Shown: positions 44,666 through 53,776, numbered from the stretch's first letter. The stretch is 62,334 bases of DNA from Verrucomicrobiota bacterium (GCA_023428915.1 JAEYWL010000096.1:1-62334); one strand, 5' to 3'. Notes: generated from the letters alone by a model not told the origin. Made by a program: numbers and translations.

Positions 44666-45955
44666 ATGAACAAAGTAGTCCGATGCATTCTTGCTTTATC
44701 TGTACTTGCCACAACTCCATTAAAAGGAGAAGAACCAGCAGCAACAACTTCGCAGCAAACCTTTTTTAAACCATTTACCGGTAAAGTTGTTAAAAACAAG
44801 GTAAGGCTAAGAACACAAGCCAGTTTAGAAGCCCCTATTGTTAAAGAATTAGAAAAAGATGATCTATTTCTAGTAGTCGGAGAAAGCGATGATTTTTATG
44901 CAGTAGCTCCACCTAAAAATAGTAAGGCTTATATTTTCCGCACATTTGTACTGGATAATCAGGTAGAAGGTACGAAAGTAAATGTTCGTTTAAAACCGGA
45001 TGTCGATGCCCCGGTAATTGCCCAATTAAATACTGGCGATCACGTTGAAGGTGCAGTAACTGTTCAGAATAGCAAATGGCTGGAAATAACCCCTCCTGCA
45101 AGCACCAAGTTTTATGTATCCAAAGATTTTATTGAAAGGATTGGCGACGCCAACCTTATCGTGGATTTAAGCAACCGACTTGAAAAAGTCAAGCAATTGC
45201 TGCAGGAAACAATCCAGTTAAGCGAAACAGAATTTCAAAAACCCTTTGAACAAATCAATGTCGATCCGATCGTAGCAAACTTGCATAAAGTGCTTTATGA
45301 TTACGCAGACTTCCCTCAGGAAGTCATTCATGCTAAAAACCTGCTTAAGAATTTTGAAGACCGCTATATGCAAATGAAAATTGCCTATCTTGAGTCTAAA
45401 GCAGCCAACAGCAGCCAAAATTGGCAAGCGGCTAATGAAAAACTTGTTACCGAGATTAAAACTCAGCAAGATAAGCTTGCAGATTTAGAGACACAGCTGC
45501 AAAACACGCAAAATGCCAATACCACACGTGATAAACCCATAACGCCTATTCATGCGACACCCGTGGATGATCCTGCACCGCTTCCAGTAGTGCGTAAATC
45601 GCAAAAAGATCCAGGGGCAAATGCACGCATGGCCGCTTGGCAACCGGTAGAACAAAATCTCTATTCTCAATGGGTGCTTAAATATGGCCCGCATGAGATG
45701 CAGGATTTCTACAAATCTCAAAAAGAACATGGCATCACTTTACGCGGCATGGTTGAACCTTACAATAGGACGGTAAAAAACAAACCTGGCGACTACGTGC
45801 TCATTAATTCCTACAACAATCTGCCTGTAGCGTATTTATACAGCACTAAAATAGACCTGCAGAACTTTGTAGGCCGTGAAGCAACATTTATTGCCGCCCC
45901 CAGGCCAAACAATAATTTCGCTTACCCAGCCTATTTTGTAATTGAAGTAGAATAG
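44666..45955 (+). CDS. exported SH3b-domain protein
   Basis: 429 aa with a signal peptide (VVRCILALSVLATTPLKG), two bacterial SH3 repeats (VKNKVRLRTQASLEAPIVKE and VNVRLKPDVDAPVIAQLNTG), a coiled coil near residues 240-285 (DKLADLETQLQNTQNANT) and a folded C-terminus with RTVKNKPGDYVLINSYNNLP. It resembles conserved chlamydial SH3b proteins of the envelope; SH3b may bind peptidoglycan stems. GGGAGGAAAG lies 7 bases before the ATG. Confidence 0.8.
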   Translation: MNKVVRCILALSVLATTPLKGEEPAATTSQQTFFKPFTGKVVKNKVRLRTQASLEAPIVKELEKDDLFLVVGESDDFYAVAPPKNSKAYIFRTFVLDNQVEGTKVNVRLKPDVDAPVIAQLNTGDHVEGAVTVQNSKWLEITPPASTKFYVSKDFIERIGDANLIVDLSNRLEKVKQLLQETIQLSETEFQKPFEQINVDPIVANLHKVLYDYADFPQEVIHAKNLLKNFEDRYMQMKIAYLESKAANSSQNWQAANEKLVTEIKTQQDKLADLETQLQNTQNANTTRDKPITPIHATPVDDPAPLPVVRKSQKDPGANARMAAWQPVEQNLYSQWVLKYGPHEMQDFYKSQKEHGITLRGMVEPYNRTVKNKPGDYVLINSYNNLPVAYLYSTKIDLQNFVGREATFIAAPRPNNNFAYPAYFVIEVE

Positions 45956-45965
45956 CTTAAGACCT

Positions 45966-46745
45966 ATGGAGATTCGGGAATGGGCTTTACAGATTTTATC
46001 ATCAGAAAGATTGAAAGATAAGCTGTTTGCCCCGGCCTGCCTGGAAGATAACTCTCCCGGGCCGGCCCTCTTCTGGCAAGAGCCGGCACGCTCTCCTGAC
46101 ATGCAGCTGAGAAGGCGCAGCCGGCAGGAAAAACTGCCGGCCTTTCAAGAACACTATCAGCAAGATAAACGCGCAGCCTGCCTGCATCGCTTTGCAGGAC
46201 ATGAATTGCTGGCAGTGGAAATCATGGCATTCGCGCTATTGGCCTTCCCGGAAGCTCCTCCCCGCTTTCGCAAAGGGCTTGCCAACACCCTTAAAGAAGA
46301 GCAAGAGCACGTACGCCTTTATATGGCGCGCATGGAACAATTGGGAATAGCTTTTGGCGATCTGCCCCTTTACCGGCACTTTTGGATGCACACCCCTCAC
46401 ATTACCTCTCCCTTGCACTATGTCAGTGTAATGAGCCTGACTTTTGAACAGGCTAACCTGGATTTTGCCCCTATTTACGGCAAATCATTTGCTGCCCATG
46501 GCGATGAACTCTCTGCGGCTTTAATGGCGCGCATCCTTTCTGATGAGATTGCCCATGTCAGTTTTGGCCTCAATTGGCTTAAGCGGATGAAAGATTCAAC
46601 AGAGTCTGATTGGGAAGCCTGGGAACGAACATTGGCCACGACCTTGCTAGAACCCAAAAGAGGCAAAGGCTTTTATTTACATCCGCAAAATAGAATTGAA
46701 GCTGGTTTATCAAATGAATGGATTCAGCAACTTGAGAAAGCATAA
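45966..46745 (+). CDS. DUF455 ferritin-like protein
   Basis: A 259-aa DUF455 protein, a ferritin-like four-helix bundle with diiron-type ligands: RFAGHELLAVEIMAFALLAF, LKEEQEHVRLYMARMEQLG and LSDEIAHVSFGLNWLKRM. Related to MiaE-type hydroxylases, but the substrate is unknown. GC-rich start region. The stop codon overlaps the ABC-F ATG by one base, so the two genes are coupled. Confidence 0.85.
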   Translation: MEIREWALQILSSERLKDKLFAPACLEDNSPGPALFWQEPARSPDMQLRRRSRQEKLPAFQEHYQQDKRAACLHRFAGHELLAVEIMAFALLAFPEAPPRFRKGLANTLKEEQEHVRLYMARMEQLGIAFGDLPLYRHFWMHTPHITSPLHYVSVMSLTFEQANLDFAPIYGKSFAAHGDELSAALMARILSDEIAHVSFGLNWLKRMKDSTESDWEAWERTLATTLLEPKRGKGFYLHPQNRIEAGLSNEWIQQLEKA

Positions 46746-48499
46746 TGTTTAAGGCAGAAAATCTAAAGAAAAGCTATGGCGGTCAAGAACTATTCAGCAA
46801 TATCTCCTTTTCGCTGCAAGCTAAGGAGCGCTGCGGTCTTGTGGGCCGCAATGGCTCCGGCAAATCCACCTTATTGCGCCTACTAACTGGCCAGGAAACT
46901 GCAGATGCAGGTCAAATTACCCTGCCTAAAAATTACCGCTTAGGATTTTTAGACCAGCATATCCGCTTTTCACAAGACTCAGTAGTGGCTGAAGGGGTTT
47001 TAGGGCTGCCTGATGAAGAACGCGCCAGTACTTATAAAGTAGAAAAAATTCTTGCCGGCCTCGGTTTTTCTGAAGAAGATCTATCCAAAAGCCCCAATGA
47101 CTTGTCCGGAGGGTATCAATTACGGTTAAAGCTAGCCATGGTGCTGCTTTCAGAACCAGACTGCCTGCTGCTTGACGAACCTACCAACTATCTCGATATC
47201 GTTTCCATGGAATGGCTAGCCAAAACCTTAAAGCAATGGAAGGGAGAACTTATCCTTATTTCCCATGACCGCGATTTTATGGATAGCGTCACCACCCACA
47301 CTATGGGGCTGCATCGCGGGGTGTTAAAAAAGCTTCCCGGCAGCACTGTCGACTTTTACCAGCAAATTGTAGCTGAAGAAGAAGTGCATGAAAAAACGCG
47401 CCTTAAAACGGAGAAAAAGCGGGCCCATCTGCAATCTTTTGTCGACCGTTTTAGCGCCAAAGCCACCAAAGCGGCACAGGCCCAATCCAGAGTAAAGCAG
47501 CTGGCGCGAATCCCGGCCCTCGAACGTTTAAAAGAGCTTTATCAATTGGATTTTCATTTTCTTGAAGCCCCCTTTTATAGCGAAAAAATGCTGGATGCCT
47601 ATGCCCTGCAATTCGGCTATGAACCAAGTGTTCCTTTGATCCGCAATGTCGACCTGGAGCTTAAAAAAGGGGAGCGGATCGCCATTATAGGCAAAAACGG
47701 CCGCGGTAAATCCACCCTGCTCAAGCTATTGGCAGGTGAACTGCAGCCGCTTCAGGGTGAGATAAAGCGTTCGGATAATTTGCAAATCGGCTATTTCGGC
47801 CAAACTAACATCCAGCGTTTAAGGGCTGACCACACCATTGAAGAGGAAATTGCGGCAGCCAATCCACAGCTCAACTACTCAGAAGTTAAAGGGCTTTGCG
47901 GGCTGATGATGTTTAGCGGCGACCTTGCCAAAAAGTCCATTTCAGTGCTATCCGGCGGGGAAAAAAGCCGTGTTTTGCTGGGAAAAATCCTGGCCAGGCC
48001 CTGCAATCTTTTGCTCTTGGATGAACCTACGCACCATCTGGATATGGAGTCAATTGAAGCCTTGATTGATGCCATGGAGGAATTTGACGGCACTGTTGTG
48101 ATCGTCACCCACAGCGAACTCATCCTCAAACGGCTGCCGCTTGATAAACTTATTGTCTGCCGCAAAGATAAACAAGAGTTGTTTTTAGGCAATTACATCG
48201 ATTTCCTTGAAAAAAGCGGCTGGCAAGAAGAGCTTCCGGAGCAGTCTGCAAAAGCGCAAAACAAGCAGCAAGAACCTGCTGTCAATAAGCCGAAAACCGC
48301 TAAAAGAAATGAATTTCTTATCCGTTCCGTCGAAAGCGAACTTGAAACTTTAGAATGCAGCCACTTGGCCCTGCAAGATAAAATTGTTGCGGCTTCTGTT
48401 TCAGGGGATCACTTGCAAATTAAAGCTTTGCAAGAGGAAAATCAAAAACTGCAAATGCAAATCGAAGCCCTCTACGATAAGCTGGAAAAACTGCTTTAG
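46745..48499 (+). CDS. ABC-F family ATPase (Uup/EttA group)
   Basis: 584 aa without membrane segments. Two ABC domains: Walker A GRNGSGKSTLLRLL and signature LSGGYQLRLKLAM in the first; Walker A GKNGRGKSTLLKLL and signature LSGGEKSRVLLGKI in the second; Walker B LLLDEPTNYLD and LLLDEPTHHLD. An inter-domain helical linker lies near residues 210-260 and a C-terminal coiled coil (LESELETLE-like) ends the protein. ABC-F proteins act on ribosomes; subgroup by motif alone is uncertain. Confidence 0.92.
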   Translation: MFKAENLKKSYGGQELFSNISFSLQAKERCGLVGRNGSGKSTLLRLLTGQETADAGQITLPKNYRLGFLDQHIRFSQDSVVAEGVLGLPDEERASTYKVEKILAGLGFSEEDLSKSPNDLSGGYQLRLKLAMVLLSEPDCLLLDEPTNYLDIVSMEWLAKTLKQWKGELILISHDRDFMDSVTTHTMGLHRGVLKKLPGSTVDFYQQIVAEEEVHEKTRLKTEKKRAHLQSFVDRFSAKATKAAQAQSRVKQLARIPALERLKELYQLDFHFLEAPFYSEKMLDAYALQFGYEPSVPLIRNVDLELKKGERIAIIGKNGRGKSTLLKLLAGELQPLQGEIKRSDNLQIGYFGQTNIQRLRADHTIEEEIAAANPQLNYSEVKGLCGLMMFSGDLAKKSISVLSGGEKSRVLLGKILARPCNLLLLDEPTHHLDMESIEALIDAMEEFDGTVVIVTHSELILKRLPLDKLIVCRKDKQELFLGNYIDFLEKSGWQEELPEQSAKAQNKQQEPAVNKPKTAKRNEFLIRSVESELETLECSHLALQDKIVAASVSGDHLQIKALQEENQKLQMQIEALYDKLEKLL

Positions 48500-48617
48500 C
48501 CCACTCCCCGGGATAACTATAAAACAAAAGTCTGTGGGTCTTTAGGGTAGCTACATGCATTTTATTTACTAAGCGAACTAAAGAAATTTTATAAGAATGC
48601 CCCTTGTTGACTTATTT

Positions 48618-48656
48618 ACCCTGAAATTTTAAAATGATGATTAAATAAATCAGGGT
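48618..48656. promoter_or_regulatory. inverted repeat upstream of DUF4143 ATPase 4
   Basis: ACCCTGA (48618-48624) and TCAGGGT (48650-48656) with an AT-rich, partly symmetric centre. It ends 4 bases before the preferred ATG at 48661. A single copy, less perfect than at the other three ATPases. Confidence 0.55.
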
Positions 48657-48660
48657 GTTT

Positions 48661-49896
48661 ATGCGTTTTCTCCCTCGCCATATTAGCCAATCTCTTCTTT
48701 CTGCTGCCAATTATTTCAAAATCATTTTGTTATTAGGCGCCCGCCAAACAGGGAAAAGTACCCTGCTAAAGCATTTATTACCGCAAGCTAACATGATTGT
48801 ATTCGATCCCATTCAAGACTTATATGAGGCGCGCAAAGATCCCGATCGTTTTTTGGATTTGTTCCCTCCCCCCCTCGTTCTTGATGAAGTGCAATTCGCT
48901 CCTGAGCTGCTTGCTGCCCTTAAGCGAAGAGCTGACCGGAGTGAAAAAATGGGGCAATACTATTTAACGGGCTCACAAAATTTTAGCGTGTTGAAGGGAA
49001 TAGCAGAAAGCATGGCCGGGAGAGTGGCTATTTTCCACCTTAAACCATTTACTCCTTTGGAAATGGTAGGACTGGGTAATGAAAACGGATGGTTAGAAAA
49101 TTACTTAAAAGACCCTCATGCCTTCATGATTGCTTCTCATACAATTATTTCAGACTTGCCCCCTTTAAACGAATTTCTTCTAAGAGGGGGATTGCCTCGT
49201 GCCACCCAGCTTCCTTTAACAGAATTGCCTACCTTTTTTTTATCCTATATCCAAACCTATGTCGAAAGGGATGTGCGCCTTGTTGAGAACATTGAAAACT
49301 TAACTCTATTCGGAGACTTTTTACGTCTTGCCGCTACCTTAACTGGACAAGAAATTAATCAATCTCATTTAGGGAGAGAGCTGGGTATTAGCGCGCCTAC
49401 AGCGCGTAAGTGGTTGAACTTACTTAGCTATACCTACCAATGGATTGAACTTCCCCCCTATCATGGCAATGCCATAAAACGATTAAGCGATAAACGAAAG
49501 GGCTATTTTACTGATACAGGAATTGCAGCGCACTTGATGCGCATTGGTTCTCCCGAAACACTAGTCACTAGCCTAAAACTAGCCCCCCTGTTCGAGACAT
49601 GGGTAATCAACTATATCCAAGCGCTGTTTGTTCGCGGACAAGAAACTAATATCTACCATTGGCGATCCCATAGCGGTGCGGAAGTCGACCTGATTTTAGA
49701 ACGCGATGGCGCTCTTTATCCGATTGAAATTAAATGCAAGTCTCATCCTGTAAAAGCAGATGCTTCTTCACTGCGTGCATTCCAACAGACATATCCGAAA
49801 CAGAAAATCATGCCCGGCTTGATCATTCATGCCGGCAATGAAACTTATCCCGTCGATAAGGATGTCTTGGCTCTATCTTGGAAAGCTATGCACTAA
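48661..49896 (+). CDS. AAA ATPase with DUF4143, copy 4
   Basis: About 411 aa, alignable over its length to copy 1 at 32488. Walker A LLLGARQTGKSTLLKHLL, Walker B PLVLDEVQFAPEL, sensor YLTGSQN; winged-helix-like QSHLGRELGISAPTARKWLN; nuclease-like GAEVDLILERDGALYPIEIK. The frame begins at GTG 48655, but ATG 48661 (MRFLPRHI) is preferred. Its stop overlaps the convergent BatD-like gene by 4 bases; it stands where further bat genes would be expected. Confidence 0.88.
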   Translation: MRFLPRHISQSLLSAANYFKIILLLGARQTGKSTLLKHLLPQANMIVFDPIQDLYEARKDPDRFLDLFPPPLVLDEVQFAPELLAALKRRADRSEKMGQYYLTGSQNFSVLKGIAESMAGRVAIFHLKPFTPLEMVGLGNENGWLENYLKDPHAFMIASHTIISDLPPLNEFLLRGGLPRATQLPLTELPTFFLSYIQTYVERDVRLVENIENLTLFGDFLRLAATLTGQEINQSHLGRELGISAPTARKWLNLLSYTYQWIELPPYHGNAIKRLSDKRKGYFTDTGIAAHLMRIGSPETLVTSLKLAPLFETWVINYIQALFVRGQETNIYHWRSHSGAEVDLILERDGALYPIEIKCKSHPVKADASSLRAFQQTYPKQKIMPGLIIHAGNETYPVDKDVLALSWKAMH

Positions 49897-51080
49897 TTGG
49901 CCTCGATGAATTGCTTGGCGGCAGTATAAGCATTGGCGCAATCGTCGACGCTGGGGACATATTTGGCAAATTTCACAAGATCAGCGTTGCGCATAAACTC
50001 TTCCAATAACAGTTTATGCAGATCACTAAATTCCGAATGTTTGCCCACTGCATGGAGAAGTTCTTGGGTGGTGGCATATTTGGCGGGAAGATGATATTTT
50101 CCTTCCAGAAACTCTTTTAAGACCTCGCTTACTTCCAGATAGTATTGATGCCAATTAACAGCAGCTTCTTTTCGATTGGAAATTGCGAGCTTTTGCAAGG
50201 CATGCAGGGCTGTTTTTTTTGGATCTTTCATTTTCCACCACTTGTATACAGTTTCATAAAAGATAGCTTTGACTAAAGCAAAATTCCAAATGAGGAGCAT
50301 AATTAAAGCAACTCCAGCCATTTTCCACAAGGGGGGTAGATTTTTTGTATCTAAGATAGCGCGATTGCGGTCTTTTTCATCGGCTGGATAAGCGGTAAGA
50401 GCTGGTGCAGCAGTCACTTGCGGGCGCCGTGTAAGGGGGAAAATTTCAGGAGCCACCGGCTGTTTAGTGTCATTGCGGGGCACGCTTACTTCAAGGGAAA
50501 TGATCTCTCCACTAATTGCCAGGATTTTTCCATTGCCGGCAAGGGGCTTAAAGGGGATGTGCAGAAAACTTAAAGGAAAGGGTCCAGGCACTAAGGGTTC
50601 TAAAGAAAAGCGCAGAGTTTGCGTAAGCCCCTGCGCTGTTTTAGCCGGTTCCGAAAGTGTGTAATTTGTTAAATCCATGCGCGCCGCGAGCATATTGACT
50701 CCGCGCAGGAGGTTTTCCATAAAAATATCGCCGTCAAATTGGTAACCGGCAGGATAATGCATTGTAAGGGTAAATTCGATGGGCTGTCCTAAATGGGCCT
50801 TTTGCGGCCAATATTTAAGGGCGGCTGAAAGATTGCTATTGTCTTTGCTTTGCCATGCACTATCTGCAATCAGCGGTGCAAGGATCAGGCTAAATACTAA
50901 AACTAGACTTCTTTCGAAGCTCGCTTTGTTTGGAAAAATTGGGGATTTTTGAGCGAATTTTTTGGCAAATTTTGAAGGAATATAGGAATATATTGCTGAA
51001 AAAATTGACGAAAAGAGCGCCAAAAAGCGCCATTTTAACAAACAAAGCGAGCTTCGAAAGAAGTCTATTAGGGCTTTCAC
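49893..51080 (-). CDS. BatD-like membrane protein carrying an in-frame repeat insertion
   Basis: 395 aa; third gene after moxR and DUF58, overlapping the DUF58 gene by 4 bases. An extracytoplasmic domain is followed by one membrane segment (MAGVALIMLLIWNFALVKAI near residue 275) and a cytoplasmic helical C-terminus. Residues 6 to about 59 are encoded by a 164-bp palindromic element; without it the protein would begin MKALIVLVFSLILAPLIADS, a normal signal peptide. With it the hydrophobic leader (VLVFSLILAPLIADS) is pushed 54 residues inward behind a basic, amphipathic stretch. Either an alternative internal start is used or targeting is altered. Confidence 0.75.
   Translation of the reverse strand: MKALIDFFRSSLCLLKWRFLALFSSIFSAIYSYIPSKFAKKFAQKSPIFPNKASFERSLVLVFSLILAPLIADSAWQSKDNSNLSAALKYWPQKAHLGQPIEFTLTMHYPAGYQFDGDIFMENLLRGVNMLAARMDLTNYTLSEPAKTAQGLTQTLRFSLEPLVPGPFPLSFLHIPFKPLAGNGKILAISGEIISLEVSVPRNDTKQPVAPEIFPLTRRPQVTAAPALTAYPADEKDRNRAILDTKNLPPLWKMAGVALIMLLIWNFALVKAIFYETVYKWWKMKDPKKTALHALQKLAISNRKEAAVNWHQYYLEVSEVLKEFLEGKYHLPAKYATTQELLHAVGKHSEFSDLHKLLLEEFMRNADLVKFAKYVPSVDDCANAYTAAKQFIEAN
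50904..51067. repeat. 164-bp palindromic (MITE-like) element inside a coding region
   Basis: 29-bp perfect terminal arms (TAGACTTCTTTCGAAGCTCG, then CTTTGTTTG) and an imperfectly palindromic interior. TA at both ends looks like a target duplication. Net insertion 162 bp equals 54 codons, so the frame is kept. No second copy in the window. Confidence 0.85.
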
Positions 51081-51961
51081 GTGTTTTTCTTCCGCAGTTT
51101 GAAGTATTTGCGAATTAGAGGAGCATAAGGTTTATCTGTGCTCAGCTCTAAAAAACCGGCTCCTGCATAACGCAGCGTTTGTCTTGCACTTTGCCTGCGC
51201 TTTTGGGCTTTTTGCGCAAATGTGCTGCGGTTGGCTTGCACTGAGGTGTCGACGATCTTCCATTCATTAGTTTCCAGATCGCGAAACTGCACTAATCCCA
51301 TATCTGGTATGTGCTCCTCAGCAGGGTCAGAGATCATCAGGGCGGTAAAATCGTGGGTCTTGGCAGCATGCTGGACTGCTGAGACATAATTATGGGTATC
51401 TATAAAATCTGAAAGAAGGAAGCAAACAGCGCGGCGGCGCAAAATTTTGCCCAGCATGGCTAATCCCTCAGCTATATTAGTGCCTTTACGGCTTGGAGTA
51501 AAAGCTAAAAGATCGCGGATAATCCGCAATACATGCCGCGACCCTTTTTGGGGAGGAATATATTTTTCTACAATATCTGAAAAAAGGATTAAACCGACTT
51601 TGTCTTGATTTTTGATCGCTGAAAAAGCAAGTACGGCTGCCACTTCAGCTATTAATTGCGATTTTAAGGTATTAGTTGTGCCAAAACGGCCAGAAGCTGA
51701 GATGTCGACAATCAGCATCAGCGTAAGCTCACGCTCCTCGCGGAAGACTTTAACATACGGGTGCTGCATACGGGCTGTCACGTTCCAGTCGACTGAACGG
51801 ATATCATCTCCATGCTGGTATTCCCGCACTTCTTCAAACCACATCCCATTGCCTTTGAAAGCGGATTGATAAGCGCCGGCCATCGCATCTTCTACCAGAT
51901 GCTTTGTATTAATTTCTAAGCGGTGGATGTACTTAAGAAGATCTTGAGAAACCCCAGTCAT
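51077..51961 (-). CDS. DUF58 (VWA-like) protein
   Basis: A 294-aa DUF58 protein, the usual partner of MoxR ATPases. The N-terminal block AYQSAFKGNGMWFEEVREYQ, then GDDIRSVDWNVTAR, is diagnostic; a VWA-like metal site LMLIVDISASGRFGT (DxSxS) is near residue 110. Involved in envelope or complex assembly with MoxR. Starts 2 bases after the moxR stop and overlaps the next gene by 4. Confidence 0.9.
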   Translation of the reverse strand: MTGVSQDLLKYIHRLEINTKHLVEDAMAGAYQSAFKGNGMWFEEVREYQHGDDIRSVDWNVTARMQHPYVKVFREERELTLMLIVDISASGRFGTTNTLKSQLIAEVAAVLAFSAIKNQDKVGLILFSDIVEKYIPPQKGSRHVLRIIRDLLAFTPSRKGTNIAEGLAMLGKILRRRAVCFLLSDFIDTHNYVSAVQHAAKTHDFTALMISDPAEEHIPDMGLVQFRDLETNEWKIVDTSVQANRSTFAQKAQKRRQSARQTLRYAGAGFLELSTDKPYAPLIRKYFKLRKKNT

Positions 51962-51963
51962 GA

Positions 51964-52953
51964 TTAAGGCACAGGTACGGCTTCAAAGATTTTGTCGATA
52001 ATGTTATCTGCACTCACCTCTTCGGCTTCTGCTTCGTAGCTTAAACGCAAGCGATGGCGCAACACCCTATGTCCTACGCTTTTAATATCATGAGGAGTCA
52101 CATAGGCACGTCCTGCTAAAAAGGCAGCAGCTTTTGAAGTCAAGGTCAAGGCGATGCTGGCGCGCGGCGAGGCGCCGAATTGCAATAATCCATCGATTTT
52201 TGCCCCGTATTTTTTATGGTCTCTAGTAGCGAATACAAGGCTCAACAGGTAATTTGTCACTTTGTCATCGATGTAGATCTCGTCGAGTATATGCCGGGCA
52301 TGCAAAATTTCATCTGTATTAATAACTGCTTTTGGTTGCGGGAATCCCTCAAGCTTGGCACGGGATTGTAAAATTTGCCGCTCCTCATCAAAAGAGGGGT
52401 ATTCCAACTTAACCTTCATCATAAAGCGATCTGTCTGTGCTTCAGGAAGCGGATAAGTCCCTTCTTGCTCAATCGGGTTCTGCGTCGCCAATACGAGATA
52501 GGGAACTCCGGTCTTAAAAGTCTCCCCGCTGATTGTCACTTGCCTTTCCTGCATGACCTCTAGAAGCGCTGACTGCACTTTAGCAGGCGCGCGGTTAATC
52601 TCGTCAGCAAGCAGGATATTTGTAAAGATGGGGCCTTTACGTACAGTAAACAAGCCATCCTTAGGATTATAAATTGAAGTTCCCACCAAGTCGGCAGGCA
52701 GCAGGTCAGGGGTAAATTGCACCCGCTTATAGTCGCAGGAGACTACTTTTGCCAAAGTTGTCACAGCTAAAGTTTTAGCCAGCCCTGGAAGGCCCTCTAA
52801 TAACAGGTGGCCATCTGTAAGCAAAGCAATGAGCATGCTCTCGACAAGCTCTTGCTGCCCCACCAATACTTTAGCAATCTCCGCCCTCACTCTCTGGAAG
52901 CGCGCATTGGATTCTTTGATTATCCCGTTGAGATCATTTAGATCTGTCGCCAT
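51964..52953 (-). CDS. MoxR family AAA+ ATPase
   Basis: A 329-aa MoxR ATPase: Walker A LEGLPGLAKTLAVTTLAK near residue 50, Walker B ILLADEINRAPAKVQSALLE near 112, then MQERQVTI, and sensor 1 VLATQNPIEQEGTYPLPEAQ near 150. Acts as a chaperone-like ATPase for VWA/DUF58 partners. First gene of a moxR-DUF58-BatD-like operon; the rest of a typical bat operon is not downstream but 49 kb away at 1-3 kb. Confidence 0.93.
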   Translation of the reverse strand: MATDLNDLNGIIKESNARFQRVRAEIAKVLVGQQELVESMLIALLTDGHLLLEGLPGLAKTLAVTTLAKVVSCDYKRVQFTPDLLPADLVGTSIYNPKDGLFTVRKGPIFTNILLADEINRAPAKVQSALLEVMQERQVTISGETFKTGVPYLVLATQNPIEQEGTYPLPEAQTDRFMMKVKLEYPSFDEERQILQSRAKLEGFPQPKAVINTDEILHARHILDEIYIDDKVTNYLLSLVFATRDHKKYGAKIDGLLQFGASPRASIALTLTSKAAAFLAGRAYVTPHDIKSVGHRVLRHRLRLSYEAEAEEVSADNIIDKIFEAVPVP

Positions 52954-53214
52954 GCCATACCCTCTTACTCTTAGTAAATAGGTACTATAAAGTGTAGGCC
53001 GATTAGAGACAACACCAAGCTCATCTCATTTAAGACATTAACAAGCTAAAATCTAATTAAATTCATGAAATTAAGGGAAAAAGTAAATTAACAACTAAAA
53101 AATAGGCCCTTTGCGTCTTTGCGTTTAATCTCTTTAAAAATCTATTGAAATATTAGGTTGCAATTATCCGCTTACCGTCTCTATTTTTTCCATACCCTGA
53201 TTGTGCAATCAGGA
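52954..53214. other. spacer upstream of moxR with a short hairpin
   Basis: AT-rich and without coding potential. It ends in the perfect short hairpin CCTGATTGTGCAATCAGG at 53196-53213, which abuts the 196-bp repeat. Confidence 0.45.
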
Positions 53215-53410
53215 TCTTAAAACCCAAGTTGTCCCCTAAATCTTAGCACAAGCTTAATTAGATAATTGAGATGGCGCAGATAATGCTGAAGCCAAGGGTT
53301 CTTCCCCTTGGCAAGGCGTTAGATGCGTCAGATCGATTGTCTAATTAAGCTTGTGCTAAAGCTAGCTACAACACTTGTTCAATAGAAAATGAAACAATAA
53401 AAATAACTAG
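53215..53410. repeat. 196-bp repeat, copy 1
   Basis: About 97% identical to 62006-62201. It contains an internal inverted repeat (TTAGCACAAGCTTAATTAGA / TCTAATTAAGCTTGTGCTAA) closing around the core GAAGCCAAGG/CCTTGGCAAGGCG also seen in the 2967 element. Its left end AAACCCAAGTTG, then CCCCTAAATC, recurs inverted at 53661-53685, so it may be part of a larger 53215-53688 element with terminal inverted repeats. Confidence 0.9.
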
Positions 53411-53545
53411 TTTGAGTAGAAATCCTTGTTTAGCCACCGTATGTATTTTTCTAGGAAACATGTTTGTTAATCGACTAACAGTAAATGCATATAATTTTGG
53501 AGTGCATGAGAATCCTTGGAAAAAAGATACTATACACAAAAGTTT

Positions 53546-53661
53546 CACGCTTGAACAGGCCTGCACTTGCCAATTGAAACGCTAAGCCCCTCAGCCAAGT
53601 CACGACTTGGCTCTTCGGGACTTACCCTTTCACTTGTCAAGTTCGGCAATGTTCAAGCGTG
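53546..53661. repeat. 116-bp imperfect hairpin
   Basis: Arms starting CACGCTTGAAC and ending GTTCAAGCGTG, imperfectly continued; the apex has the perfect stem AGCCAAGT/ACTTGGCT. It sits just inside the right inverted end of the 53215-53688 composite and upstream of the oxidase gene. No coding potential. Confidence 0.7.
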
Positions 53662-53776
53662 ATTTAGGGGCGCAACTTGGGTTTAAAGAGCAACTCTTGT
53701 TTGTATCTAAAAACATTCTTAGATATATAATGCAAGCATATACGGCAAAAACATCACTTTTTAATTTTAATACTTT

